64,000 bases of DNA from Asticcacaulis sp. AC460 (GCF_000495795.1 NZ_AWGD01000019.1:238326-302325), one strand, 5' to 3'. Numbered from the stretch's first letter, positions 1 through 7,499 are shown. The notes: a model not told the origin generated them from the letters alone. Program-made: numbers and translations.

Positions 1-825
1 GATACTTTTGTCGGCATTTTGAAGGATTCGATCATTGCGGCGGCGCAGGCGAACCCGGACGTCGAGCTGACGGTCGAAAGCGCCAACAATAACGCCGACA
101 TCCAGATGGGCCAGGTCCGCAAAGCCATAGCGGAAAAAGCCGACGTGGTGGTCGTGCTGTCGGTCAACGGCGATTCCGCCAAGACCGCCATGGCCGAAAC
201 CGCCAAGGCGGGGGTGCCGCTGATCTTCTTTAACCGGTTACCGCCGATCGAGCGATTCGAGGGCAAGGTCGCCATCGTCGCGTCGAACGATCTGGTCGCC
301 GGACGGCTGCAAATGCGGCTGTTATCTCGACAAATCAATGATTCCGGAAATGTGGTGATCCTGCGCGGCGAAGAGGGCCACCCGGCTGCCCGCGACCGCA
401 CCATCGGCGTCAAAGAGATTTTGGCGACGAAGCCTAATTTGCACGTCGTGGCGGAGGCCACCGGCAACTGGAAGCGTGAACAGGGCGAAGCCCTGATCGG
501 CCAGTGGCTGGACGAGGGCAAGGTCATCAACGCCATCGCCGCCAACAACGACGAAATGGCCCTGGGCGCCATCGCGGCGCTGCAGAAACGCGGCTACAAG
601 CCCGGCCAGGTCGCCATCGGCGGGGTGGACGGCACCACCTTCGCGCTGGATGCCGTCAAGTCGGGCTGGCTGACCATGTCGGTGCTGCAGAACGCCGAGG
701 CGCAAGCCGAACAGACCCTGGTCGATGCCGTCAAGTTCGCCAAGGATGAATACGCCCAGCTGTACGACTGGGTGCCGTATCAGGTCATCATCCCGTCCAA
801 CGTCGACGAGTTCATGGCAAAATAG
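1..825 (+). CDS. Periplasmic sugar-binding protein (MglB-like), 5' end missing
   Basis: This is the C-terminal part of a type I periplasmic binding protein of the galactose/ribose ABC-transporter class. The reading frame is open from base 1, so the true start lies outside the window. The stretch holds the two-lobe fold signatures: a DVVVVLSVNGDSA strand-turn, NNDEMALGAIAALQKRG, and GVDGTTFALDAVKSG followed by LTMSVLQNAEAQ. These match the hinge and ligand contacts of D-galactose-binding proteins. It should capture a monosaccharide in the periplasm for an ABC permease or a chemoreceptor, but the partner genes are not visible. The family assignment is firm. The exact sugar is inferred from resemblance to MglB. 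Confidence 0.85.
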   Translation, partial: DTFVGILKDSIIAAAQANPDVELTVESANNNADIQMGQVRKAIAEKADVVVVLSVNGDSAKTAMAETAKAGVPLIFFNRLPPIERFEGKVAIVASNDLVAGRLQMRLLSRQINDSGNVVILRGEEGHPAARDRTIGVKEILATKPNLHVVAEATGNWKREQGEALIGQWLDEGKVINAIAANNDEMALGAIAALQKRGYKPGQVAIGGVDGTTFALDAVKSGWLTMSVLQNAEAQAEQTLVDAVKFAKDEYAQLYDWVPYQVIIPSNVDEFMAK

Positions 826-934
826 CCACACCTGTTGCATTCGTAACAATCCGGCTTGACCTTACGTCGGGCCTTGGCCATACAGCCACGCATTATGACA
901 AAACGCGCACACACCATGAGCTATTGCGATCGGT

Positions 935-947
935 CCCAGGAACTGGG
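935..947 (+). other. Short hairpin upstream of the rtcB leader
   Basis: CCCAG (935-939), loop GAA and CTGGG (943-947) form a compact stem just before the rtcB leader ORF. It may be part of the same 5' untranslated structure. No T-run follows, so it is not a terminator. Confidence 0.35.
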
Positions 948-954
948 TCCGGTT

Positions 955-993
955 ATGGCTGCGCGCGTTTTGACAGGAGATCCGAGACTGTAA
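955..993 (+). CDS. Putative 12-codon leader peptide upstream of rtcB
   Basis: An ATG opens a tiny frame encoding MAARVLTGDPRL and ends at TAA (991-993). Its first codons contain GGCTGCG (957-963), one arm of a stem whose partner is CGCAGCC (1018-1024). Its stop codon lies in the loop of the hairpin GAGACTG/CGGTCTC (984-990, 995-1001). The Shine-Dalgarno is weak (GGGTCC region), and no single amino acid is strongly enriched. The placement before an intrinsic terminator and the rtcB gene is what suggests a regulatory leader. Without conservation data it could be a chance ORF. Confidence 0.35.
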   Translation: MAARVLTGDPRL

Positions 994-1053
994 CCGGTCT
1001 CTCTCGCTTCAAAAGTTCGCAGCCCTTTCGACCCACGGTCGGAAGGGCTTTTT
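957..1053 (+). promoter_or_regulatory. Candidate attenuator / structured RNA upstream of rtcB
   Basis: Nested complementary segments are visible. GGCTGCG (957-963) pairs with CGCAGCC (1018-1024), TTTTGA (968-973) with TCAAAA (1009-1014), and GAGACTG (984-990) with CGGTCTC (995-1001). The outer 3' arm overlaps the 5' arm of the following terminator (1021-1049) by four bases, so the two structures compete. This is the arrangement of a transcription attenuator. An alternative is a free-standing small RNA ended by the terminator. It does not fit a tRNA, because a usable D arm and T arm are missing. Confidence 0.5.
1021..1053 (+). terminator. Intrinsic terminator in the rtcB leader
   Basis: AGCCCTTTCGACC (1021-1033) pairs over 13 bp with GGTCGGAAGGGCT (1037-1049) across a CAC loop. 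TTTT follows directly. It stands 34 bases before the rtcB start codon, so it either ends an upstream small RNA or conditionally stops rtcB transcription. Confidence 0.8.
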
Positions 1054-1086
1054 CGTTTCCGAAACACGCAACAAAGGAGAACAACA

Positions 1087-2313
1087 ATGCAAGTGTTTCA
1101 AGGCGCCCGTGGGGGCTTGATCAAGGCGTGGATCGACGGTGTCGCCGTCGAGGACCAGGCGCGCAAGCAGCTGGACAACATCGCCGCCATGCCGTTCATC
1201 CACAAGCACGTGGCCATTATGCCCGACGTCCACTGGGGCATGGGCGCGACCATCGGTTCGGTGATCCCGACCAAGGGCGCGGTCATCCCGGCCGCGGTCG
1301 GGGTCGACCTGGGCTGCGGCATGATGGCGGTGCGCACCACCCTGACCGCATCGGACCTGCCCGACAACCTGTCGGGTGTGCGTTCGGCGATCGAGGCGCG
1401 CATCCCGCACGGCCGGACCGACAACGGCGGATCGAACGACCGCGGCGCCTTCGGCAAGGTGTCGCCGGCGTCGGACGCGGCGTTCGGAGGATTGCACGGT
1501 GAACTGCAAAAGATCATCGACAAGCACCCGAAGATCAGCCAGGCGGCCGCTCGCGCCCAGAACCACCTGGGGACGCTGGGGACCGGCAACCACTTCGTCG
1601 AGGTCTGCCTGGATGAAAACCAGGCGGTGTGGATCATGCTGCACTCGGGTTCGCGCGGGATCGGCAACCGTATCGGCTCCTACTTCATCGAGCGCGCCAA
1701 GCACGAGATGAAGCGCTGGTACATCAACCTGCCCGACGAGGACCTGGCCTACCTGCCGGAAGGCTCGGAGCTGTTCGGCGACTATATGGGCGCGGTGTCG
1801 TGGGCCCAGCGTTTTGCCCGGACCAACCGGGAACTGATGATGACGGCGGCTCTCGAGGCGCTGTCGGTATCGGTGCCGAAGCGCTTCACCTGCGACTGCG
1901 AGGCCGTGAACTGTCACCACAACTACGTGGCGCACGAACGGCACTTCGGTTCGGACGTGTTGGTGACCCGCAAGGGCGCCGTGCGAATCACGCCGGAGAC
2001 GCTGGGGATCATTCCGGGTTCGATGGGCGCCAAGTCGTTCATCGTGCGCGGGATCGATGGGTTGGCGGCGGCCGAGGCCCTGTGTTCGTGCTCGCACGGC
2101 GCCGGGCGGGCCATGTCGCGCGCCGAGGCCAAGCGCCGCTTCACCGTGGAGGACCACATCAAGGCCACGGCCGGTGTGGAATGCCGCAAGGACGCCGACG
2201 TCATCGATGAGACGCCGGCGGCTTACAAGGACATCGACGCCGTGATGGCTGCCCAGGCCGACCACGTCGAGATCGTCCACACCCTTCGCCAGGTTGTCTG
2301 TGTGAAGGGTTAG
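1087..2313 (+). CDS. rtcB: RNA 3'-phosphate/5'-OH ligase RtcB (RtcB1 type)
   Basis: This 408-residue protein is full length for the RtcB family, the GTP- and Mn-dependent ligase that joins 2',3'-cyclic-phosphate or 3'-phosphate RNA ends to 5'-OH ends. Visible motifs are PDVHWGMGATIGS, the metal-site cysteine in GVDLGCGM, GTGNHFVE, LHSGSRGIGN and NCHHNY. The guanylylated histidine in SHGAGR falls at residue 337, the same number as in the E. coli enzyme. The start has a strong AAAGGAG ribosome-binding site. It is preceded by an attenuator-like leader and followed, after a repeat region, by rtcB2-prfH. No RtcA or RtcR gene is present in the window. Confidence 0.97.
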   Translation: MQVFQGARGGLIKAWIDGVAVEDQARKQLDNIAAMPFIHKHVAIMPDVHWGMGATIGSVIPTKGAVIPAAVGVDLGCGMMAVRTTLTASDLPDNLSGVRSAIEARIPHGRTDNGGSNDRGAFGKVSPASDAAFGGLHGELQKIIDKHPKISQAAARAQNHLGTLGTGNHFVEVCLDENQAVWIMLHSGSRGIGNRIGSYFIERAKHEMKRWYINLPDEDLAYLPEGSELFGDYMGAVSWAQRFARTNRELMMTAALEALSVSVPKRFTCDCEAVNCHHNYVAHERHFGSDVLVTRKGAVRITPETLGIIPGSMGAKSFIVRGIDGLAAAEALCSCSHGAGRAMSRAEAKRRFTVEDHIKATAGVECRKDADVIDETPAAYKDIDAVMAAQADHVEIVHTLRQVVCVKG

Positions 2314-2315
2314 GA

Positions 2316-2370
2316 CCGGCAGGGGGCTGCCGGATGAAGGGGCCTCCCCGGTCAATTCGGGCCGGGGAGG
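2316..2370 (+). other. Two hairpins downstream of rtcB
   Basis: CCGGCAG/CTGCCGG (2316-2322, 2327-2333) and CCTCCCCGG/CCGGGGAGG (2343-2351, 2362-2370) form strong stems right after the rtcB stop. Neither has a T-run, so they may stabilise the mRNA 3' end or belong to the intergenic repeat that follows at 2407. Confidence 0.5.
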
Positions 2371-2406
2371 GATGGGGGTATTGGGGATGTAGGTGGGGGA
2401 AATACC

Positions 2407-2475
2407 GGCGGGCCAAATCCCCCACCGTCTCATGTGCTTCCAGCACATGATCCACCTCCCCGTATAACGGGGAGG
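2407..2475 (+). repeat. Intergenic two-hairpin repeat, copy 1
   Basis: One of four copies (others at 12185, 35826 and 37518) beginning GCGGGCCAAATCCCCCACC and ending in CTCCCCGtataaCGGGGAG. The middle hairpin here is CATGTGCttccaGCACATG. The other copies have CATTTGC and GCAAAT(G/A), so both arms changed together in this copy. All four copies lie in the same orientation between genes. The rest of the interval 2314-2651 holds hairpins and an AT-rich promoter-like stretch, but no gene before the rtcB2 leader ORF. Confidence 0.9.
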
Positions 2476-2651
2476 TATAAATTTATTGTGGCCATGATGT
2501 CGTTGGAATGTAACAGAATTTATACGCATCTCGGATGTGTTGGTAAATAATTTGTCAGTATTTATAATGCTGTTGACTTGACACATTTGATACTTTATCA
2601 GGCCGGCATAGCCAGTCCCGGCAAGACCCTGAAGCAGGAAAGGAGACCATC

Positions 2652-2753
2652 ATGCGAGCCACGTTCCTGAAACTCGAAACCAATCTTCTTACCCTTACTC
2701 TTCAGGAACCAATTGCATGGGCAATTTCCTGTCAGGCGCACACGCACGCCTGA
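2652..2753 (+). CDS. Putative 33-residue leader ORF overlapping the rtcB2 start
   Basis: A strong ribosome-binding site (AGGAAAGGAG) precedes an ATG that opens 33 codons ending at TGA 2751-2753. The product begins MRATFLKLETNLLTLTLQEP and then runs past the rtcB2 start codon in another frame. It is better supplied with translation signals than rtcB2 itself. Inside it, TTCCTGAA (2664-2671) pairs exactly with TTCAGGAA (2701-2708), and the second arm carries the only Shine-Dalgarno-like bases for rtcB2. A role as a translation-coupled leader is inferred. Confidence 0.45.
   Translation: MRATFLKLETNLLTLTLQEPIAWAISCQAHTHA
2664..2708 (+). promoter_or_regulatory. Hairpin covering the rtcB2 ribosome-binding site
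   Basis: TTCCTGAA (2664-2671) and TTCAGGAA (2701-2708) are perfect complements separated by 29 bases. The 3' arm contains the AGGA that sits eight bases before the rtcB2 ATG at 2717. Formation of the stem would hide that site. A ribosome translating the leader ORF would open it. Confidence 0.45.
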
Positions 2754-3895
2754 TCTGTTCCGGCGGCGCAGGCAGCGCTGCCAATACCTGTAAATGTTGC
2801 GAAATCACGCTCATCGGGCGCGATCCCGCGCGCTTCGATCCGTTGGCGCTCGATCAACTGGACGCCACCGCGCGGCTGGAAGGCATGGGCAAGGTCGTCG
2901 GCCTGCCCGACCTCCACGCCGGCAACGGCATCGCCGTGGGCGCCGCCTTCTGGTCACCCGACCGGATCTGGCCGCATCTGGTCGGCAGCGATATCGGCTG
3001 CGGCATGGCCTTGTGGGAAACCAGCCTGACGGTGCGGAAATTCCGCGTCGGCCAGGTGGACCGCCGGTTGCACGGGCTGGACGACCCGTGGGACGGGCCG
3101 GTCGAGGATGTCCTGGCCGCGGCCGGGTTGCCGCGCGAACTGGCCGGCCCGTCGCTGGGCACGATCGGCGGCGGCAACCACTTTGTCGAGTTCCAGCGCA
3201 TCGAGGAGGTCGTCGACCCGCAGCGGTTCGCGGCCCTCAATCTCCAGGGCGATCGCGTCTGGATGATGGTGCACAGCGGCTCACGCGGCTTGGGCCAGGC
3301 CATCCTGTCGGCGCAGACGGAGCTGACGGGTAAGTCGGGTCTCCTCGCGTCCAGCGAAGAGGCCAGGGCCTATCTGACACGGCACGACCAGGCCGTGGCC
3401 TGGGCCGTCGTCAACCGGCAGATCATCGCCGAGCGGTTCCTGGGCGCCATCGGCCTGTCCGGTGACTGCGTTCTCGATATCACGCACAACAGTGTCACCG
3501 GATATCGTGACGGTTGGCTGCACCGCAAGGGCGCGGCGCCGGCGGATTGCGGGCCGATCGTGATCCCCGGGTCGCGCGGGGACTTCAGCTATCTGGCTGA
3601 GCCAGTCGCGGAGCATGCGGAAGCGGCGCTGAGTTCGCTGGCGCACGGCGCCGGGCGTAAATGGAGCCGCAACGATGCCCATGCGCGGTTGTCGCGGCGG
3701 TATAAGGTGGCCGATCTGCAGAAGACCAAGCTGTCCAGCCATGTGATCTGCGAGGACCGCCGCCTGATCTTCGAGGAGGCGCCGGAGGCCTACAAGGATA
3801 TCGCCGGCGTCATCGGCGATCTTGAGGCGGCCGGTCTGATCCGGGTGATCGCGCGGCTTCGGCCCCTGCTGAGCTACAAGACGAGGGGGTCATGA
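2717..3895 (+). CDS. rtcB2: RNA ligase RtcB2 (PrfH-associated RtcB paralogue)
   Basis: This 392-residue paralogue of RtcB belongs to the short class found next to PrfH. It has the start MGNFLSGAH (RtcB2 proteins usually begin MGN), VGLPDLHAGNGIAVGAAF, GSDIGCGMALW, GGGNHFVEF, HSGSRGLGQ, ITHNS and the nucleotidyl-histidine motif AHGAGR (His310). The family is known to reseal 16S rRNA cut in the decoding centre by ribotoxins such as colicin E3. The gene overlaps prfH by four bases (ATGA), so the two are translationally coupled. Only a weak ribosome-binding site precedes it, and that site lies within a hairpin. Family identity is sure; the substrate is taken from studied homologues. Confidence 0.93.
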   Translation: MGNFLSGAHARLICSGGAGSAANTCKCCEITLIGRDPARFDPLALDQLDATARLEGMGKVVGLPDLHAGNGIAVGAAFWSPDRIWPHLVGSDIGCGMALWETSLTVRKFRVGQVDRRLHGLDDPWDGPVEDVLAAAGLPRELAGPSLGTIGGGNHFVEFQRIEEVVDPQRFAALNLQGDRVWMMVHSGSRGLGQAILSAQTELTGKSGLLASSEEARAYLTRHDQAVAWAVVNRQIIAERFLGAIGLSGDCVLDITHNSVTGYRDGWLHRKGAAPADCGPIVIPGSRGDFSYLAEPVAEHAEAALSSLAHGAGRKWSRNDAHARLSRRYKVADLQKTKLSSHVICEDRRLIFEEAPEAYKDIAGVIGDLEAAGLIRVIARLRPLLSYKTRGS

Positions 3896-4518
3896 CCGAG
3901 ATCATTCTGCATATAAGCTCCGGCAAGGGGCCTGATGAGTGCTGCTGGGTCGTGGCGAAGTTGGCGCAGGCCTTCACGCGCGAGGGGGCGGAGCAGGGGA
4001 TCACCTGCGACGTCCTCGATGCGGGGGAGGCGCTGCCAGCATCTCTCCTGCTGAGCGTCAGCGGTGAAGCGGCGCCGGCGTTTGTGCGCGAGCGGATCGG
4101 GACCATCCAATGGGTGGGCGACAGCCCGTTCCGGCCGCTGCACAAGCGTCGCAACTGGTTCGTGGGTGTGGCGTTGGCGCCTTCGCCCGAGAACGTGCCC
4201 GATCTGCGTGATGGCGAAATCGCGTTTTCGACCATGCGGGCCAGCGGACCTGGCGGACAGCATGTCAACAAGACGGACAGCGCTGTGCGGGCGGTTCACC
4301 GGCCGACCGGATTGGTGGTGACGGCCCAGGAACAGCGCTCGCAGCATGCCAACCGCAAGCTGGCGAAGCTGAAACTGGCGTTGATGCTCGAAGAGCGGCG
4401 GTTGGAGACGGGGGCGCTTGCCCGGCGGGATCAGTGGTCTGCGCAGCAGGGGCTGGAACGTGGCAACCCGGTGCGGACCTATTCCCGGACGGGGTTCAAG
4501 CTGAAGGTCGGTAAGTGA
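3892..4518 (+). CDS. prfH: Peptide chain release factor homologue PrfH
   Basis: PrfH is a short class I release-factor homologue of 208 residues. It has the peptidyl-tRNA hydrolysing GGQ (residues 121-123) within SGPGGQHVNKT, but no stop-codon recognition domain. Homologues release nascent chains from ribosomes whose 16S rRNA has been cleaved in the decoding centre, so that RtcB2 can reseal the RNA. The four-base overlap with rtcB2 fits this shared job. The C-terminus is rich in basic residues (HANRKLAKLKL), as expected for rRNA contact. A weak stem (4530-4536/4551-4557) follows the gene. Confidence 0.93.
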   Translation: MTEIILHISSGKGPDECCWVVAKLAQAFTREGAEQGITCDVLDAGEALPASLLLSVSGEAAPAFVRERIGTIQWVGDSPFRPLHKRRNWFVGVALAPSPENVPDLRDGEIAFSTMRASGPGGQHVNKTDSAVRAVHRPTGLVVTAQEQRSQHANRKLAKLKLALMLEERRLETGALARRDQWSAQQGLERGNPVRTYSRTGFKLKVGK

Positions 4519-5053
4519 GGTGGTTGATGTCGCGGGGCGGGGAAATCTGTCCCGCGATAGAAGGCGTCCGCAAGAAATTGGGGATTACGTATCGTTGTCT
4601 AATTGATTTCAGGCAGCTCAGAACTTCGTCTAATGCATTGTTTTATCACAGTATATAGGTGTCGCGCGCAGGCCGCATACGGCGCAGCACGTCGCTTGAC
4701 GGGCACAGAGAACACGCCTCACGGACGATCTTTTCTCGTGAGCTGAGGTGCTGATTTCGGCTTCAGAAGATGTCCCTGCCGCTCGTCGCGGACACTGGCC
4801 TTCCGATAGCCCTACAAGAGTCTTGGGACAGGCTCGACGACGAGCGATATTGCGCAAAGCCGGTGGCTATGGTTGTCTACGGGGTCACGGATAGCTTTGG
4901 AGCTTTGAGCGTCCGTGCCGCCAGGATCGCGGTCAGGCGGTTGAGCAATGGCTCGATAAAAGTGGGTGTCTCTTTGTCACCAACGAGGTCTTCGCCTCGC
5001 AGGATACCCCGAGATCACCCCTCTGGCGTCGACGTTTCGATTGGGGGTTGCGG
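4519..5053. other. Gene-free interval with probable IS110 3' flank
   Basis: No convincing gene is seen in these 535 bases. The right part directly follows the stop of the truncated IS110 transposase and may be the element's noncoding end. The 12-mer GCGGTCAGGCGG occurs at 4929-4940 and again at 5050-5061, the second copy across the transposase stop. No terminal inverted repeats are evident, which is normal for this family. Confidence 0.4.
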
Positions 5054-5442
5054 TCAGGCGGCTTCCCAATCGAAACGCTTGTTCGACAGCCAAAGCTTGT
5101 GCAGGAGTGCGGCGAGCTTACGGGCAACAGCGACACGGGCCCGTTTGGCACCCTTGGTTGCAGCTAGGGCCTTGCCCCAGGTTTGCAGGGCGAACGGCTT
5201 TTTGACACGCGACAGCAGGATGTTGGCGGCCTCGTATAATGCGTGGCGCAGGTTGCCATCGCCGGCCTTAGAGATGTGGCCCTTGCTATCGCGCTCTCCT
5301 GACTGGAACCGTCGTGGAACCAAGCCGGCATAGGCGCCGACATCGTTGCTGTGAGCAAACCGCGTTGGGTCTTCGATGCTGCACGTGTACGTCAAAGCGG
5401 TGATCGGTCCCACGCCCGGAACGGTCAACAAACGCTCGCACA
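5054..5442 (-). mobile_element. IS110-family transposase remnant
   Basis: The translated stretch carries the C-terminal transposase_20 domain, including VPGVGPITA and the conserved region GAYAGLVPRRFQSGERDSKG, which includes the family's C-terminal serine region. The catalytic DEDD half and the upstream noncoding end are absent, so the element is dead. It truncates the receptor gene to its right. Confidence 0.85.
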
Positions 5443-6520
5443 CCTTGCCCGACTCGCCTTTTTCGAAGATGATCTTGTCGAAGGGGCGGTTGAACCAGTT
5501 GGTCTGTTCGGCGCGCTGTTCGGTGCCTTCGTTTTCGACGTACATGGCGTCGGCGGTGAACAGCCAGTTTTCCGTCGGGCGGAACTGGACCGTCGCGCCG
5601 ATATTGGTGCGCTCGTTATGGGTTTGCGACAGGGCGTAGCGGCTGTCGTTGGGGTAGGCGACCAGGCTGCCGGCCGGCGGGGCGTTGGTGATCTGGGTCA
5701 GCAGGGTGGTCTTGTCGGCGGCGTAGCGCAGGCGGCCGCTGTTGGGGTCGAAGAACTGGGCGCGGGTGTCGAGGTTCCAGCTGTTCTGGGTGGCTTGGCG
5801 CGAGGCGACGTCGCGCTCGGAATACTGGCCGAACAGGGCGATGCCGAAGGACTTGGCGTCATTGGTCCAGCTGTAGGCGCCGGTGACTTCCGGGGTCAGT
5901 TCGTCGCCGTCGACCATGCCGTCGCCGTGCAGGGCCTTGACGCTGAGGACGCCGGTGGCGCCGGCCTTGCTGATCGGGCGCAGGGTCTTGATGTTCAGCG
6001 TGGCGCCGATGCCGCCCGACGCGACGTGGGCCTTGCCGGTCTTGTAGACTTCGAAGCCGGAGACGCTGTCGGCGGCGATGTTGGAAAAGTCGAAGCTGCG
6101 CGAGCCGCCCATGGCGTTGGTGACGCCGGTGCCGATCAGGTCGATGCTGGCCGTCGGCATGACGCGGTTGTTCAGGGTCACCAGGTTGAAGCCAGGGCCG
6201 AAGCCGCGGACCGTGACCTTGGAGCCGGCGCCGTTGACGCGGTCGATCGAGACGCCCGGAATGCGCTGGACGGATTCGGCCAGGTTGGTGTCGGGATACT
6301 TGCCGATGTCTTCGGCGGAGATGGCGTCGACGACGCCGGTGGCGTTCTTCTTGATGTTCATGGAACGCTGCAGCGAGCCGCGGACACCGACGACGACGAC
6401 GACATTGTCTTCGGCGGCGGGAGCGGGGGTGTCCTGGGCGATGGCCGAGCCGGCGCTTAAGGCCAGGATGGATGCGGTGCCGAGGATGGCTTTGCGCAGG
6501 TGGTTATGGTCTTTGTGCAT
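5054..6520 (-). pseudogene. TonB-dependent receptor N-terminus fused to an IS110 transposase C-terminus
   Basis: One continuous frame joins two unrelated pieces. The start at 6520 (MHKDHNHLRKAIL, after AGAAGGGAAG) gives a Sec signal peptide ending SAIAQ. A plug domain follows (EDIGKYPDTNLAESVQRIPG, VTVRGFGP) with the first strands of an outer-membrane barrel, about 360 residues in total where 900 or more are usual. Near base 5440 the protein switches to the last ~128 residues of an IS110/IS116/IS902 transposase (LLTVPGVGPITALTY, YAGLVPRRFQSG, KAGDGNLRHALYEAAN). The transposase lacks its N-terminal DEDD domain. Both parts are therefore broken, and the receptor should be non-functional. In-frame fusion is probably accidental after insertion and deletion. 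Confidence 0.85.
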
Positions 6521-6720
6521 AGGTTCTTCCCTTCTCAATCACATTTTTTTTTGGTGGCCCGACTGGAAAATGATGGAGCCGCAGGCTCGTGCGACCCCAA
6601 CCAGTTGGGAGGTACCACCCGGCTGAGAGACGTCCGGACCGGCAGGGGTACTGGACACGGAGAGCCGTTCACTCAACAGGTGGGTTTATTGGTAACTTTG
6701 GTTGGGAAGGATGAATTGTA
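6521..6720 (-). promoter_or_regulatory. Structured leader of the truncated receptor gene
   Basis: Read on the minus strand this interval contains several short stems, for example GAGCC/GGCTC (6576-6580, 6584-6588) and CCCAA/TTGGG near 6596-6609. It ends in a poly-A and purine-rich ribosome-binding site before the receptor start. I could not match it to a known riboswitch. Confidence 0.3.
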
Positions 6721-6726
6721 AAATTT

Positions 6727-6746
6727 TAACCTGATCAGGCAGGTTA
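6727..6746. promoter_or_regulatory. Perfect dyad, possible operator
   Basis: TAACCTGATCAGGCAGGTTA consists of 7-base inverted arms (TAACCTG/CAGGTTA) around six bases. Next to it is the AT-rich AAATTTTAC. It sits upstream of the receptor gene on the minus strand, the usual place for an operator. The cognate regulator is unknown. Confidence 0.45.
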
Positions 6747-6779
6747 GGGAAAATATAGACTGTCGTTTTTATTTGACGA

Positions 6780-7499
6780 TTATTTGATGTGGCTGCGGAT
6801 AACCCAGGCGGCGCCGGTGATCGACAGCGCCATGCAGGTCATTGTCCACTCGACCTGGTTGGTGGGGGCGGCGATGAGGCGCGGGAGATGCAGCAGGATC
6901 ACGAAGGCCGCGCACATGGCGGCTTCCATACCGGCCGCGAGGCGCGCGCGAAGGCCGGAAACCAGGGCCAGGCCGGCTAAGAGGTGGCCGGCGCCGGTGA
7001 GATACGCCCAGGCCAGAGGGAAGGGCAGCCAGCCGGGCACCATCTTGGCGGTGACCTCGGCGTAGACAAAGTGGCTGAGGCCGAAGATCACGGCGCACAG
7101 GCCGAAGATGATCCGCGCAGCCAGGGTAATGCGGGTGTTGTCGTTGGCGGACAGCGCCAGGCCGGCGGCCATCAGGCAGCCCGCCTCGGCGACGCCGAGC
7201 CACAGATAGACCTGCGCCGGTTGTTGCGCCACCAGGGGACCGTGGAAGATCAGGGACCAGAGGCCGAAGAGGACGGTGGCTGAGACGGCGCCGGCGAAGG
7301 CCAGACGCGGGATAAGCAGCGCGATTCCGGTGGCGATCAGCCACACGGCATTCAGGATCACGGCGAAGGGGAGGGCCTTGAACCAATCCGGAGCGGACTG
7401 CCATTGCAAGGCGAAGTCGTGGAAGGCCAGACAGACGGCGCCCAGGGCCGTAACACCGGCGGCAAACGGCAGGCGGTCGATCAGAATACGGTTGTTCAT
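6780..7499 (-). CDS. DoxX-like integral membrane protein
   Basis: The 239-residue product is almost entirely hydrophobic, with about seven membrane segments: FAAGVTALGAVCLAF, AVILNAVWLIATGIALL, AGAVSATVLFGLWSL and further ones to the C-terminus. Spacing and residues such as GHLLAGLAL resemble the DoxX/DoxD family, whose members are quinone- or redox-linked inner-membrane proteins of mostly unknown role. AAGGTC precedes the ATG. It is transcribed divergently from the AraC-type regulator at 7641, which could control it. The substrate cannot be told from the sequence. Confidence 0.65.
   Translation of the reverse strand: MNNRILIDRLPFAAGVTALGAVCLAFHDFALQWQSAPDWFKALPFAVILNAVWLIATGIALLIPRLAFAGAVSATVLFGLWSLIFHGPLVAQQPAQVYLWLGVAEAGCLMAAGLALSANDNTRITLAARIIFGLCAVIFGLSHFVYAEVTAKMVPGWLPFPLAWAYLTGAGHLLAGLALVSGLRARLAAGMEAAMCAAFVILLHLPRLIAAPTNQVEWTMTCMALSITGAAWVIRSHIK

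Noticed and set aside
957..1024. tRNA gene upstream of rtcB, suggested by a 7-bp closing stem
   Set aside because: No proper D arm, anticodon arm of five pairs with seven-base loop, or TTCGA T-loop can be placed.
1009..2586. 525-codon minus-strand frame across rtcB
   Set aside because: It is a shadow of a highly conserved RtcB gene and shows no domain.
4770..5333. 187-codon plus-strand frame over the IS110 remnant
   Set aside because: It is antisense to the clear transposase C-terminus and has no homology signals.
6608..6625. T-box-like GGGTGGTACC on the minus strand before the receptor gene
   Set aside because: T-boxes are essentially absent from alphaproteobacteria, no specifier stem is seen, and the downstream gene is a receptor rather than a tRNA-linked gene.
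6621..6750. TPP-riboswitch-like pieces: GGCTGAGAGA near 6621 and AACCTGATCAGG...TAGGGAA near 6728
   Set aside because: The pieces are too far apart, the 3' conserved core is missing, and the plus-strand orientation has no downstream gene; the second piece is better explained as a dyad operator.
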